A stretch of 64,000 nucleotides of DNA. It comes from Ructibacterium sp965146665. Lineage in GTDB: Bacteria > Bacillota > Clostridia > Monoglobales > Monoglobaceae. A program made the translations under genes and the position numbers. The notes under the pieces are model-generated. The model did not search any database, was not told where the DNA came from, and saw only the letters and a program-made list of their open reading frames with translations. Positions 42,036 through 50,734 of this stretch are shown piece by piece. The stretch's first letter is position 1. Each line of letters begins with the position of its first letter. The stretch covers positions 1 through 64,000 of the forward strand of contig CBCTHE010000013.1 of assembly GCA_965146665.1 (NCBI GenBank), in the 5' to 3' direction.

Positions 42036-42924
42036 GAAAAAAAGAAAACATACCCGCCTCTGGTTTCAGTGCGCCTGGGCGGTCCTGACCAACGGCTATG
42101 CGGCCGGGTTCGCCAAGGGCACGATTTTCAAGGGCCCCACCAAGGCCTTTTGCGTACCGGGGCTGAACTGCTATTCCTGTCCGGGCGCGCTGGGGTCCTG
42201 TCCCATTGGCGCCCTGCAGGCGGTGCTGGGAGACGGCGGACATAAGCTCGGGTTTTATGTCCTGGGCTTTTTGATGGTTGTGGGGGCTCTGTTCGGGCGG
42301 TTTGTGTGCGGCTGGCTCTGCCCCTTTGGCCTGGTTCAGGATTTGCTCTATAAAATCCCTTTTTTCCGGAAGCGGAAAAATCTGCCCGGAGACCGGTGGC
42401 TCAAATGGATGAAGTATGTCATTCTGGGCCTTTTTGTCATCCTTCTGCCCCTGGTGGCGGTGGATTTTGTGGGACAGGGCCAGCCCTGGTTCTGTAAGCT
42501 GATCTGTCCGGCCGGAACGCTGATGGCCGGGCTGCCCCTGCTCGCCGCGAACGAGAGCCTCCGTGCCGCGGCGGGGCATCTTTTTGTGTGGAAGGCGCTG
42601 ATACTGGTTCTCATCGTGGTTCTGTCCCTTTGGGTCTATCGGCCCTTCTGCAAATATCTCTGTCCCTTAGGTGCGGTCTATGGTCTGTTCAATCCCATTG
42701 CCTTTTACAGGCTCAGGGTGGATCCGGACCGCTGTATCCATTGCGGCGCATGCCAGAGAGCATGCGGAATGGAAATCCCGGTTTTCGACAAACCCAACAG
42801 CGCGGACTGCATTCGGTGCGGAGACTGTATGCACGCCTGTCCCACCCGGGCAATCACCTCCACCGTGACCCGGAAGAAGGCCCGGACTGCGCCGCGGGCC
42901 TGCGGAAAGAAAGGCGCGCTTTGA
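42028..42924 (+). CDS. Membrane 4Fe-4S polyferredoxin (NapH/CcoG-like)
   Basis: About 298 aa; TTG 42028 is the most likely start (GGAG ten bases upstream, N-terminus AEKKRKHTRLWFQ); an in-frame ATG at 42004 is possible. Four to five transmembrane helices; CxxCP motifs FVCGWLCPFG and CKYLCPLG of the NapH-type cores; a C-terminal pair of 4Fe-4S clusters, CIHCGACQRAC and CIRCGDCMHACP. It is likely to pass electrons from the cytoplasm across the membrane to the TlpA-like lipoprotein. Confidence 0.88.
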   Translation: MAEKKRKHTRLWFQCAWAVLTNGYAAGFAKGTIFKGPTKAFCVPGLNCYSCPGALGSCPIGALQAVLGDGGHKLGFYVLGFLMVVGALFGRFVCGWLCPFGLVQDLLYKIPFFRKRKNLPGDRWLKWMKYVILGLFVILLPLVAVDFVGQGQPWFCKLICPAGTLMAGLPLLAANESLRAAAGHLFVWKALILVLIVVLSLWVYRPFCKYLCPLGAVYGLFNPIAFYRLRVDPDRCIHCGACQRACGMEIPVFDKPNSADCIRCGDCMHACPTRAITSTVTRKKARTAPRACGKKGAL

Positions 42925-43011
42925 AGCCTGTGTTTGCGGGTCTTGCGCCGCAAAGAGAAAAACCAAAACGGATTGATAGAATAAATTTATAGCATTTATA
43001 CAAAAAGTACA

Positions 43012-43502
43012 TTTTGCGCACCGCCGTTGGCGTTTGCGCAAGCTTCTTTTCTATGGAGAAAAGAAGCCAAAAGCCATCAAAGAGGGCAAGCCCCCTTTGA
43101 TATTCCCCTTGCGCCAAATGCTGGTTTTCTAAGGCATTTGGCGCTTGTTTTTTGCAGGTATGGCGGATAAATCCATTGGGTTTGCGGATAACGAAGGGCT
43201 CCCGAAAAGCGGAGCGTGGTACGCGACGTTTTGTGGGAAAAAGGAGCGGCAGCAAACTGCGCTTGTGTACCACCGTATGACATCTTCGGGCTCCGTCTCT
43301 GCGTTTGACGGGGAGGCCTTGTGTACCGCGTGCTCCTTGGCCGGCCTCACGCCTGACGACCGATGCGAAATCCGGGTGAATTACAACTGCCGGAACCGGG
43401 GCCTCCGGGGATTATCAAAGGGGACCTCCCCTTTGATGGTTTTTGGTTTCTTTTGTCCATACAAAAGAAACTTGCGCAAATCGCCATAGGCGATGCGCAA
43501 TA
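43012..43502. repeat. Long imperfect inverted-repeat element (MITE-like)
   Basis: Arms 43012-43101 and 43414-43502 are inverted copies (roughly 80% identical) around a 312-base centre. Each arm folds into three consecutive hairpins; in the middle one the stems are CTTCTTTTCT/AGAAAAGAAG (43043-43066) and GTTTCTTTTGT/ACAAAAGAAAC, differing by paired changes. The centre contains a terminator-like hairpin GCGCCAAATGC/GCATTTGGCGC with a T run (about 43130-43160). No transposase is present, and no reliable gene exists in 42925-43705. Confidence 0.7.
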
Positions 43503-43566
43503 TATGACTTACTTAAAACAATAGATAAATTACAGAATCTATAAAAAACCATCATTCATTGAAGTT

Positions 43567-43636
43567 TTAACACATTTTATATGTCGTTTGTAACACGAAA
43601 TTAGTTTTGGAAAATGTATGCCAAATGTGTTAATAT
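43567..43636 (+). promoter_or_regulatory. Promoter with flanking inverted repeat upstream of the HTH gene
   Basis: TTGGAA (43607-43612), 18-base spacer, TAATAT (43631-43636). A perfect 11-base inverted repeat, TTAACACATTT (43567-43577) and AAATGTGTTAA (43623-43633), brackets the -35 and overlaps the -10: a good operator candidate. Confidence 0.5.
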
Positions 43637-43705
43637 AAAACCAGGCGGTAATGTGAAAATGAATACAGGAAATCAATACTTAAATCATGAAAGGACGGGA
43701 TCAGC

Positions 43706-44365
43706 ATGTTAAAAGATATTCCATACAGCGAACTGAAACAGAACGGGAGAGCATATGAAATTATGCTGCTTCGGGATCAAGACAACTGCACATTTGCCCA
43801 TATTGCAAAAAAATATTCAATATCTGGCCCCAGAGTAATGGAAATATACAGAAAAACACTGATTCAGAAGCTGCATTTATATATCAATCACATTTCAGCC
43901 GTGCTTGGCTATGAGGACACCGCACAGGTCAGAAAAGTCTATCATGAAACCTATGAATGCTTTCAGGACTGGAAATATGTCTGTGCGCATTTTGAAAAGG
44001 AATACCAGGATATTTTGACGGCGTACAGGGCCGGGGAGCCGGGCATACCAGCACAGTTTGCCGGGGAAATGCCCCCGTTCAGGGACAAGCTGGACGATAA
44101 AACGATTGCCCGTGTGATTGAAATGCGTGAAGCAGGACGTGCGTCTTTTGCGGCAATCGCAAAGGAATTGGAAATGACGCAGGCAAAAGCCAAGCATACA
44201 TACGATATGTTCTATCATCAAAAAGGCATGGAGATTGTTAACGCCTTGCAGAATAAAGCAGAGACCAAACAAGAAAAAAATGCAATTTGGAATTGTTATT
44301 TCAGAAACCAAAAATCGTCCAAAACACAATATGATTGGATGGTGAAAGAGCATCCTTCCTTATGA
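43706..44365 (+). CDS. Two-HTH DNA-binding protein, unknown role
   Basis: 219 aa. Residues 18-55 (LLRDQDNCTFAHIAKKYSISGPRVMEIYRKTL) and 125-165 (KTIARVIEMREAGRASFAAIAKELEMTQAKAKHTYDMFY) each have a sigma-region-4 or recombinase-like helix-turn-helix pattern, linked by a helical segment with a CAHFEKEY motif. No catalytic residues are seen, and I do not recognise a named family. AAAGGACGGG precedes ATG. It lies beside the long inverted-repeat element and has its own promoter, so it may be a transferred orphan regulator. Confidence 0.65.
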   Translation: MLKDIPYSELKQNGRAYEIMLLRDQDNCTFAHIAKKYSISGPRVMEIYRKTLIQKLHLYINHISAVLGYEDTAQVRKVYHETYECFQDWKYVCAHFEKEYQDILTAYRAGEPGIPAQFAGEMPPFRDKLDDKTIARVIEMREAGRASFAAIAKELEMTQAKAKHTYDMFYHQKGMEIVNALQNKAETKQEKNAIWNCYFRNQKSSKTQYDWMVKEHPSL

Positions 44366-44421
44366 ACGGAAGCGTCATACCCAGCTTTGCAGGGAGGCGG
44401 CCAGATGTCATTTGCACAAAA

Positions 44422-44449
44422 AAGGCACGGCCCATCCGGGCTGTGCCTT
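44422..44449. terminator. Bidirectional terminator between HTH and desulfoferrodoxin genes
   Basis: AAGGCAC-GCCC/GGGC-GTGCCTT stem with an A tract on one side. Confidence 0.75.
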
Positions 44450-44474
44450 CTCTATGAATCAGCCGGACGGTCGG

Positions 44475-44843
44475 CTATGCCCGCCAGAGACCGTGGATGT
44501 TACAATAGGCATAGACCGCCACGATTTCATCCTCCGGGGTCAGGGCAAACTCGGCCGCGGGCTTGTCGCCGGGATGGAGCTGACGGATTTGCCAGCCGTT
44601 TCCGGTTTCCAGCACAATCCATTCAATCCAGTGTTCGTCCAGCATTGGATGTTCGGCTTCGCCAACCTGTACCAAAACCCTTCCGCGTTCCGCGTCCACT
44701 ACGGGGATGTGTTTTTCCAGAGAGGCCTCCACCGTGCCCGGGACCAACTCCTTCATCTTCTCGCCGCAGCAAACCACCGGAACGCCCTGATCTGTGGCAA
44801 AGCAGATGACGTTGCCGCAGTGTTCACAAACAAAAAATTTCAT
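44475..44843 (-). CDS. dfx: Desulfoferrodoxin (superoxide reductase)
   Basis: 122 aa from ATG 44843 (GGAGGG 7 bases upstream). The N-terminal desulforedoxin-like site has Cys6, Cys9, Cys25, Cys26 (CEHC, CC); the superoxide reductase centre has His45 (KHIPVV), His65 (EHPM), His71 (EHW), Cys114 and His117 (YCNIHG). Both iron centres are therefore complete. It reduces superoxide to hydrogen peroxide in the cytoplasm of anaerobes without making oxygen. It is transcribed alone or after the lipoprotein gene. Confidence 0.93.
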   Translation of the reverse strand: MKFFVCEHCGNVICFATDQGVPVVCCGEKMKELVPGTVEASLEKHIPVVDAERGRVLVQVGEAEHPMLDEHWIEWIVLETGNGWQIRQLHPGDKPAAEFALTPEDEIVAVYAYCNIHGLWRA

Positions 44844-44894
44844 GGTCATACCCTCCTTTTTTCATACTATATCCAGAATTTAGCTCTGCTATAC

Positions 44895-45671
44895 TTATTT
44901 TCCCACAGAGTCCACGCCGCTGATCCGCATGGTGATCACCTGATTGGATTCCCGGTCAAACATAAAGTCCTGCATATACAGGTTCTCTGTGCCGTCCTTT
45001 TTCATGTCGTCTGTCAGGGTTGTGCCAAGGTACTCCACCTTTTTGCCATCCATCCGGAAATATCGGATCGCGCTGGCGGGCGTTTCGGAGGGAACCTCGT
45101 TCTCACCCTCTGCGGCGTCCTCCTTGCGCTGGTTGTACTGGTCGCCGTAGGCTTTGACAAAGTCGTCAAAGGCTGTGTTCAGACCCACGCCCCGGCTGGA
45201 TTTGTACCGGGTGGCCTGAGCCTCGTCCGGGAACTGGCCGCTGGCCACAATCAGGGAACCGGCCTTTCCGTCCCCGGTGTAGAGCACAACCACACCGTCA
45301 TAGGTGCGGTAACTGCGGTCTGTGGACACGGGGGCGCCGGTGATCTTCTCCACCTCGTCCGCGGTCATGCCAATGGTGAGCTTCTGGCCGCTGACCGTGT
45401 CAACCAGAGAGAGATCATCCATGCCATACTGGTATTTCGTCTCGTCGGTCCGCTCGTCCAGCTGGACCTCATAGTTCTTTTCCGGTGTCTGGCTCTGCCC
45501 GGTCTGGCCGCCTTCTTGCCCGGCCTGGGCGGAGGAAGAGGCCTTCGGCACAATGTTTGAGCCGGTGGAACTGGCCGTCTTTTCCTTCCCGCATCCGGAG
45601 AGCAGGGTCATGGAAAGAGAGAGGGACGCCAAAAGTGCTGTTGTCTGTTTTAAAGTCATAATGATTTCCAT
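44895..45671 (-). CDS. Lipoprotein of unknown function
   Basis: 258 aa from ATG 45671 (AGAAAGG upstream); ATG 45659 is a possible alternative. Signal with lipobox LLSGC, a Ser/Gln/Gly-rich linker to about residue 70, then a domain with SGQKLTIGMTADEVEKITGAPV and RTYDGVVVLYTGDGKAGSLIVA. The 'GMTxxEVxxxxGxP' pattern is like SmpA/BLIP-type folds. No enzyme motif. Its stop is 51 bases before the desulfoferrodoxin start. Confidence 0.72.
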   Translation of the reverse strand: MEIIMTLKQTTALLASLSLSMTLLSGCGKEKTASSTGSNIVPKASSSAQAGQEGGQTGQSQTPEKNYEVQLDERTDETKYQYGMDDLSLVDTVSGQKLTIGMTADEVEKITGAPVSTDRSYRTYDGVVVLYTGDGKAGSLIVASGQFPDEAQATRYKSSRGVGLNTAFDDFVKAYGDQYNQRKEDAAEGENEVPSETPASAIRYFRMDGKKVEYLGTTLTDDMKKDGTENLYMQDFMFDRESNQVITMRISGVDSVGK

Positions 45672-45786
45672 AGCCTTTCTGCCCACAAATTCTGAATCAT
45701 ACGCGTGCTCTTATCGTGGGCGGATAAGGCGTACCTGAGATTGCCGCGCGGCGCCAGCTGAAATAAGGGAGAATGTCTGAAAGCGG

Positions 45787-47655
45787 CTACCTGTCCGCTT
45801 TCAGATAGATCATCAGCACGGCAATGTCCGCGGGTGACACCCCGGAGATCCGAGAGGCCTGCCCCAGTGACCTGGGCCGCACCTTGTCCAGCTTCTGCCG
45901 GGCCTCAATCCGGAGCCCGTCGATTTGAAGATAGTCAATGTCCTCCGGAATGGCCTTGGCCTCAAGCTTTTTAAACTGCTGGGCCTGGACCATCTGCCGC
46001 TTGATATAGCCCTCGTATTTGATGGTGATTTCTGCCTGTTCCCAGACCTCTCCGGGAAGCGCGGGCCGGTCCGGGTCAAAGGGGGCGAGCCCAGCATAGG
46101 TGACCTGGGGACGCTTCAGCAGCTCCGCCGCCCGGATTCCGGATTTGAGCGGGGCGCTTCCCGCCGCCTCCAGGTAGGCCTGCAGGGCAGGGGCCGGCGG
46201 AAAGACAAGGGCCTCCAGCCGGGCTGTCTCCGCCTCCACCTGTTCCTTCTTTTTCAGAAAGGCCTGATACCGCGCGTCAGAGATCAGCCCGATTTCATGG
46301 CCCAGAGGAGTCAGCCGCAAATCCGCGTTATCCTGCCGGAGCAGCAGGCGGTATTCAGACCGGGAGGTCATCATCCGGTAGGGCTCATTGGTGCCCTTGG
46401 TGACAAGGTCGTCGATCAGGGCGCCGATATACGCCTCGGAACGGTCCAGCACCACCGGCGGCTTGCCGGAGAGGCTCCGCGCCGCGTTGATGCCGGCCAT
46501 CAGTCCCTGTGCCGCCGCCTCTTCATAGCCGGAGGTTCCGTTAAATTGCCCGGCTCCATACAGCCCCCTGATGTTTTTGAATTCCAGCGAGGGCTGGAGC
46601 TGCAAGGGGTCAGCGCAGTCGTATTCAATGGCATAGGCGCTGCGCATGACCTGCGCGTGTTCAAAGCCCGGAAGGGAACGGATCATCTGAATCTGGATAT
46701 CCTCGGGCATACTGCTGGAGAAGCCCTGCAAATACATCTCCTCCGTATCCAGGCCCATGGGCTCCACAAAGAGCTGGTGCCGTTCCTTGTCCTTGAAGCG
46801 CACGATTTTATCCTCAATGGAGGGACAGTATCGGGGGCCGATCCCCGTGATGCCGCCGCCGAACAGGGGCGAACGGCGGAGATTGTCCAGAATGATCTGA
46901 TGGGTCTTTTCGGTGGTATAGGTGATATAGCAGGAGACCCGGTTTTCCAGTTTCCCGCTGGTTTCAAAGGAAAAAGGGGTCACCGTCTCGTCGCCCTGCT
47001 GTTCTTCCAGCTTGGAGAAATCAATGCTCCGCCGGTTGATCCGGGGCGGCGTGCCGGTCTTGAAGCGGACCAGCTCCACCCCAATCCGCCGCAGGTTCCC
47101 GGACAGGCCTTCTGCCGGGAATACCCCGTCCGGGCCGCTCTCCATGCTGAACTCACCGATGATGATACGGGATTTCAGATAGGTGCCGGTGCTGAGAATG
47201 GCCGCCCGGCAGAGATACGCCGCGCCGCTCCGGGTCACGACGGACCGGACAGAGCCGTCGCTGTTGAGGGTGATGTCAACAATTTCCGCCTGGCGCACAT
47301 CCAGATTCGGCTCCAGCTCCAGCCGGTGCTTCATCTCGGCCTGGTAGTGCCTGCGGTCAATCTGCGCCCGCAGGGAATGAACGGCCGGCCCCTTTCCGCG
47401 GTTCAGGATCCGGGACTGGATAAAGGTGGCGTCCGCCGCCTTTCCCATCTCGCCCCCCAGGGCGTCGATCTCCCGGACCAGATGTCCCTTTGCCGTGCCG
47501 CCAATGCTGGGGTTGCAGGGCAGGTTTGCCACGCTGTCCAGAGAGATGGAGAACAGACAGGTCCGCATCCCCAGTCTGGCCGCCGCAAAGGCCGCCTCTA
47601 TCCCCGCGTGGCCGCCGCCCACAACCGCCACATCATAAGTATCTGCAATAAACAA
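45787..47655 (-). CDS. mnmG: tRNA uridine-5-carboxymethylaminomethyl synthesis enzyme MnmG
   Basis: 622 aa, full length for GidA/MnmG. FAD-binding VVGGGHAGIEAA at residues 11-22, NLPCNPSIGGTAKGHLVREIDALGG, GTGTYL-type ILSTGTYL, FKTGTPPRI, GQFNGTSGYEEAAAQGLMAG, TSRSEYRL and the C-terminal helical domain with KYEGYI. With MnmE it modifies wobble U34 of several tRNAs. mnmE, often a neighbour, is not in the window. Confidence 0.96.
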   Translation of the reverse strand: MFIADTYDVAVVGGGHAGIEAAFAAARLGMRTCLFSISLDSVANLPCNPSIGGTAKGHLVREIDALGGEMGKAADATFIQSRILNRGKGPAVHSLRAQIDRRHYQAEMKHRLELEPNLDVRQAEIVDITLNSDGSVRSVVTRSGAAYLCRAAILSTGTYLKSRIIIGEFSMESGPDGVFPAEGLSGNLRRIGVELVRFKTGTPPRINRRSIDFSKLEEQQGDETVTPFSFETSGKLENRVSCYITYTTEKTHQIILDNLRRSPLFGGGITGIGPRYCPSIEDKIVRFKDKERHQLFVEPMGLDTEEMYLQGFSSSMPEDIQIQMIRSLPGFEHAQVMRSAYAIEYDCADPLQLQPSLEFKNIRGLYGAGQFNGTSGYEEAAAQGLMAGINAARSLSGKPPVVLDRSEAYIGALIDDLVTKGTNEPYRMMTSRSEYRLLLRQDNADLRLTPLGHEIGLISDARYQAFLKKKEQVEAETARLEALVFPPAPALQAYLEAAGSAPLKSGIRAAELLKRPQVTYAGLAPFDPDRPALPGEVWEQAEITIKYEGYIKRQMVQAQQFKKLEAKAIPEDIDYLQIDGLRIEARQKLDKVRPRSLGQASRISGVSPADIAVLMIYLKADR

Positions 47656-47685
47656 TCATTTCACTCCTTCGTCGCAGCAAACGCC

Positions 47686-47708
47686 GCTTCGGTCGTTTTG
47701 ACCGAAGC
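47686..47708 (-). other. Hairpin between fhs and mnmG
   Basis: Perfect 9-bp stem GCTTCGGTC/GACCGAAGC with a GTTTT loop, 30 bases before the mnmG start. No other feature is seen in 47656-47847. Confidence 0.4.
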
Positions 47709-47847
47709 CGCCAAAAGCTCCCACGCTCCGATGCCGCTTCTTTCCCCAAAAATGCCGTCGCCTTTCATGTCCGGCGCTTCCGCGCCTCACGCGCGCCTAA
47801 AACGTGCCGCAGGCCCCGTTCTTTCCGCGGTCTTTTTTGGAAAGCGG

Positions 47848-49524
47848 CTAAAACAGCCCAGTGATCTTTCCGGCCGGATCAATGTCCATGCGGTTGGCCG
47901 CGGGTTCCTTTGGCAGGCCGGGCATGGTCATGACATCCCCGGTCAGGGCCACCACAAATCCGGCACCCGCCGATACCCGTACCTCCCGCACTGTGATGGT
48001 AAAGCCCGCGGGCCGGCCCAAACGTTTGGGATCGTCCGACAGGGAATACTGGGTTTTGGCCATACAGACCGGGATTTTATCAAAGCCCAGCGCTGTGAGC
48101 TGCTGTATCTCCCGTTCCGCCCGCGGGGTATAGGTTACCCCTGACGCGCCGTATATCTTTTCCGCAATGGCCGCGATTTTTTCTTTTATCGGGCTGGCCG
48201 TGTCATAAATCGGGGCAAAGCTCCGGCTTCCGTCGGCCCGTTCAATGGTCTCCACAACCTTCTCCGCAAGATCCGTGCCGCCTGCGCCGCCCTTTGCAAA
48301 GACCTCGCAAAGGGAGAACGCAACACCCTGCTGCTTACAGTAGTCTTCCACGTAACTCAGCTCCGCATCCGTGTCTGTGCCGAACCGGTTGATGGCCACC
48401 ACCACGGGCAGGCCGTATTTCTGCATGTTTTCAATATGGGCGCCCAGGTTGACTATGCCCTGCTCCAGCGCCGTCAGATTTTCCCCGGCCAGCTCCGCCT
48501 TGGGAATGCCGCCGTTGTATTTCAGAGCCCGGACCGTGGCCACAAGGACCACAAGGCTTGGTTTCAGGCCGCCGCAGCGGCATTTGATGTCAAAGAATTT
48601 TTCCGCCCCCAGGTCAGAGCCGAAGCCGGCCTCGGTGATGCAGTAGTCCGCCAGCTTCAGGCCCAGCTTGGTGGCCTGTATCGAGTTACAGCCGTGGGCG
48701 ATGTTGGCAAAGGGGCCGCCGTGCATAAGGCACGGGGTGTTTTCCAGCGTCTGAACCAGATTGGGCTTGACGGCGTCGCGGAGGAGCAGGGCCATGGCCC
48801 CGGAGACCTGCAGCTGCCGGGCGGTGACCGGCTGATTTTGGTAATCATAGCCAATCACAATCCGGCCCAGCCGGGCTTTCAGATCCTCCATACCGTCGGC
48901 CAGGCACAGAATTGCCATGATCTCGCTGGCAACGGTAATCATGAAGCCGTCCTCCCGGGGAAAGCCGTTCACCTTTCCGCCCAGGCCGACAACCACCTGC
49001 CGCAGGGCCCGGTCATTCATGTCCAGACACCGCTTCCAGGTGACCCGGCGGGGGTCGATGCCAAGGCTGTTGCCCTGATGAATGTGGTTGTCAATGGCCG
49101 CGGACAGGAGGTTGTTGGCCGCGGTAATGGCGTGCATGTCGCCGGTAAAGTGGAGATTGATATCCTCCATGGGGACCACCTGAGCATAGCCGCCGCCGGC
49201 CGCCCCGCCCTTGACGCCCATAACCGGACCCATGGAGGGCTCCCGCAGGGCAATCACAGCGGATTTGCCGATCCGGGCCATAGCCTGGCCCAGGCCAACT
49301 GTGGTGGTGGTTTTTCCCTCGCCGGCCGGCGTGGGATTGATGGCGGTAACAAGGATCAGCTTCCCCGCAGGCCGGCCCGCCGCTGTGTTCCAGACGTCCT
49401 CCCCGAGCTTTGCCTTGTATTTGCCGTAGTATTCCAGATCGTCCTCAGGAATCCGCAGATCTGCCGCGATTTCGCGGATGGGCTTCAGGTGTGCCGCCTG
49501 TGCGATCTCAATATCTGTCTTCAT
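47848..49524 (-). CDS. fhs: Formate-tetrahydrofolate ligase
   Basis: 558 aa from ATG 49524 (GAGGAGGG 8 bases upstream). ATP-binding loop NPTPAGEGKTTTTVGL, REPSMGPVMGVKGGAAGGGYAQVVPMEDINLHFTGD, HGGPFANIAHGCNS and DIDPAGKITGLF at the end are all standard. It makes 10-formyl-THF from formate and ATP for one-carbon metabolism or the acetyl-CoA pathway. Transcribed from its own promoter. Confidence 0.97.
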   Translation of the reverse strand: MKTDIEIAQAAHLKPIREIAADLRIPEDDLEYYGKYKAKLGEDVWNTAAGRPAGKLILVTAINPTPAGEGKTTTTVGLGQAMARIGKSAVIALREPSMGPVMGVKGGAAGGGYAQVVPMEDINLHFTGDMHAITAANNLLSAAIDNHIHQGNSLGIDPRRVTWKRCLDMNDRALRQVVVGLGGKVNGFPREDGFMITVASEIMAILCLADGMEDLKARLGRIVIGYDYQNQPVTARQLQVSGAMALLLRDAVKPNLVQTLENTPCLMHGGPFANIAHGCNSIQATKLGLKLADYCITEAGFGSDLGAEKFFDIKCRCGGLKPSLVVLVATVRALKYNGGIPKAELAGENLTALEQGIVNLGAHIENMQKYGLPVVVAINRFGTDTDAELSYVEDYCKQQGVAFSLCEVFAKGGAGGTDLAEKVVETIERADGSRSFAPIYDTASPIKEKIAAIAEKIYGASGVTYTPRAEREIQQLTALGFDKIPVCMAKTQYSLSDDPKRLGRPAGFTITVREVRVSAGAGFVVALTGDVMTMPGLPKEPAANRMDIDPAGKITGLF

Positions 49525-49561
49525 ACAAAATTCCCTCCTCATTTGTATCTGCCTTATGCCT

Positions 49562-49590
49562 CATCTTATCATACCTGGACATGGATGTAA
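49562..49590 (-). promoter_or_regulatory. Promoter of fhs
   Basis: Minus strand TTTACA (49585-49590), 17-base spacer, TAAGAT (49562-49567). Confidence 0.55.
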
Positions 49591-49731
49591 ATATTTTCGC
49601 CTAAAATTAACGAAAAGTTCATATGCAGCAGTGCCGAAACAAACGGCTGTTTGCCGCTTTATTTATATATTGTAATTGACAGCTTTTACGGTCCAGGCCC
49701 TGGGGCGTCTGCATATTGTGCACTGATACAG

Positions 49732-50208
49732 TCAGATCAGTATATTACAGAGACGGAGTCCGCGCTCCATGGCGTACTGCACGGTTTTATAGGTGCCGCT
49801 CCTGGGGCTGGTGAGGTAGAAGATACAGCAAACACTGTGGTCCACCATAAAGCGGTTCCGGCGCATCATACAGCCCCGGTCATAGACCTCCGCGGTATAA
49901 TGGATGAGATCCGCCTGCCGGTATATCCCATCGTATAGCGCCCTGTCCTGCGCCCGCCAGCCCCGGGTCTGTTCCCGGCATGGCAGGGCCAGGATCAAAC
50001 GAATATGCGGAAACTCCCTGCGCAGGGCGAGAACCGCCTGGGCGGCAAGCGTATCAAAGCCTCTGGCGCCGCCGGTGATGAAATCGGTCATGTTTTCCTG
50101 TATCAGCATCCGAATCTGCCGCTCCAGCTTTTCTGGAATCAAATCCCGGTTTTCGGGCATCATATCACGGTGGCCGGTAAAACAACAGGCCTGTTCTGTT
50201 CTTATCAT
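49732..50208 (-). CDS. SLOG-family protein (YpsA/DUF1273-like)
   Basis: 158 aa from ATG 50208 (GGTGAT upstream). Begins with CCFTGHRDM and has FITGGARGFDTLAA, LPCREQTRGW and RNRFMVDHSVCCIFY, a Rossmann-like SLOG fold that binds nucleotides or related ligands (YpsA type). Role unknown. It stands alone; YpsA relatives are linked to cell division in Bacillus, but no such context is present here. Confidence 0.8.
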   Translation of the reverse strand: MIRTEQACCFTGHRDMMPENRDLIPEKLERQIRMLIQENMTDFITGGARGFDTLAAQAVLALRREFPHIRLILALPCREQTRGWRAQDRALYDGIYRQADLIHYTAEVYDRGCMMRRNRFMVDHSVCCIFYLTSPRSGTYKTVQYAMERGLRLCNILI

Positions 50209-50356
50209 GAGTATCACCAAATCAAAGTATAGCACAGCCGCCGGAGGCTGTCAATTCTGACAAAACTGCGGTGCGCGTCTTTACACGGGGTATGGAATGG
50301 CGTATAATACCAGAGATATCTTTGCAGCGATAAACGGTGACGGGAGTTGAATTTGC

Positions 50357-50734
50357 ATGAAAATCCTGACGCAGGCGGGGATCATTTTCGGTCTCTGCCT
50401 GATTGGTGAAGCCATTGCGGCGGTTCTGCCCTTTGCCTTCCCGGCAAGTGTCATCTGTATGATACTGCTGTTTCTCTGTTTTCTGTTCCGGTGGATCAAA
50501 CCCGATTCCCTGCGGGAGACCGCCGGCTTTCTGCTGGAGAATATGGCGTTTTTCTTTATTCCCGCGGGGGTGGGGATCATGGAGTCCTTTGCGGTTGTGA
50601 AGGACGCGGTTTTTCAGCTGGTTCTCATCTGCGTGGTTTCCACCTTCCTGACCTTTGCGGCCACGGCATATACCATAAGGCTGGTCTCTGCCCTGCAGAA
50701 AAAGCTGGGAAAGCGGGGGACTGCACATGAATGA
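50357..50734 (+). CDS. lrgA: CidA/LrgA family holin-like protein
   Basis: 125 aa with four hydrophobic segments; contains IGEAIAAVLPFAFPASVICMILLFL and NMAFFFIPAGVGIMES, the LrgA/CidA signature (FFxPAGVGI). Works with LrgB in murein hydrolase control or in export of small metabolites. Overlaps the next gene by 8 bases, so the two are co-translated. Confidence 0.9.
   Translation: MKILTQAGIIFGLCLIGEAIAAVLPFAFPASVICMILLFLCFLFRWIKPDSLRETAGFLLENMAFFFIPAGVGIMESFAVVKDAVFQLVLICVVSTFLTFAATAYTIRLVSALQKKLGKRGTAHE

Noticed and set aside
43145..43489. 114-codon open frame inside the inverted-repeat element
   Set aside because: It reads through the right arm of the repeat (KGTSPLMVFGFF-type sequence), which is typical of spurious frames in repeats; no ribosome binding site.
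45925..48144. 739-codon open frame on the plus strand
   Set aside because: Runs antisense across mnmG, the intergenic gap and the end of fhs; no family pattern and no ribosome binding site.
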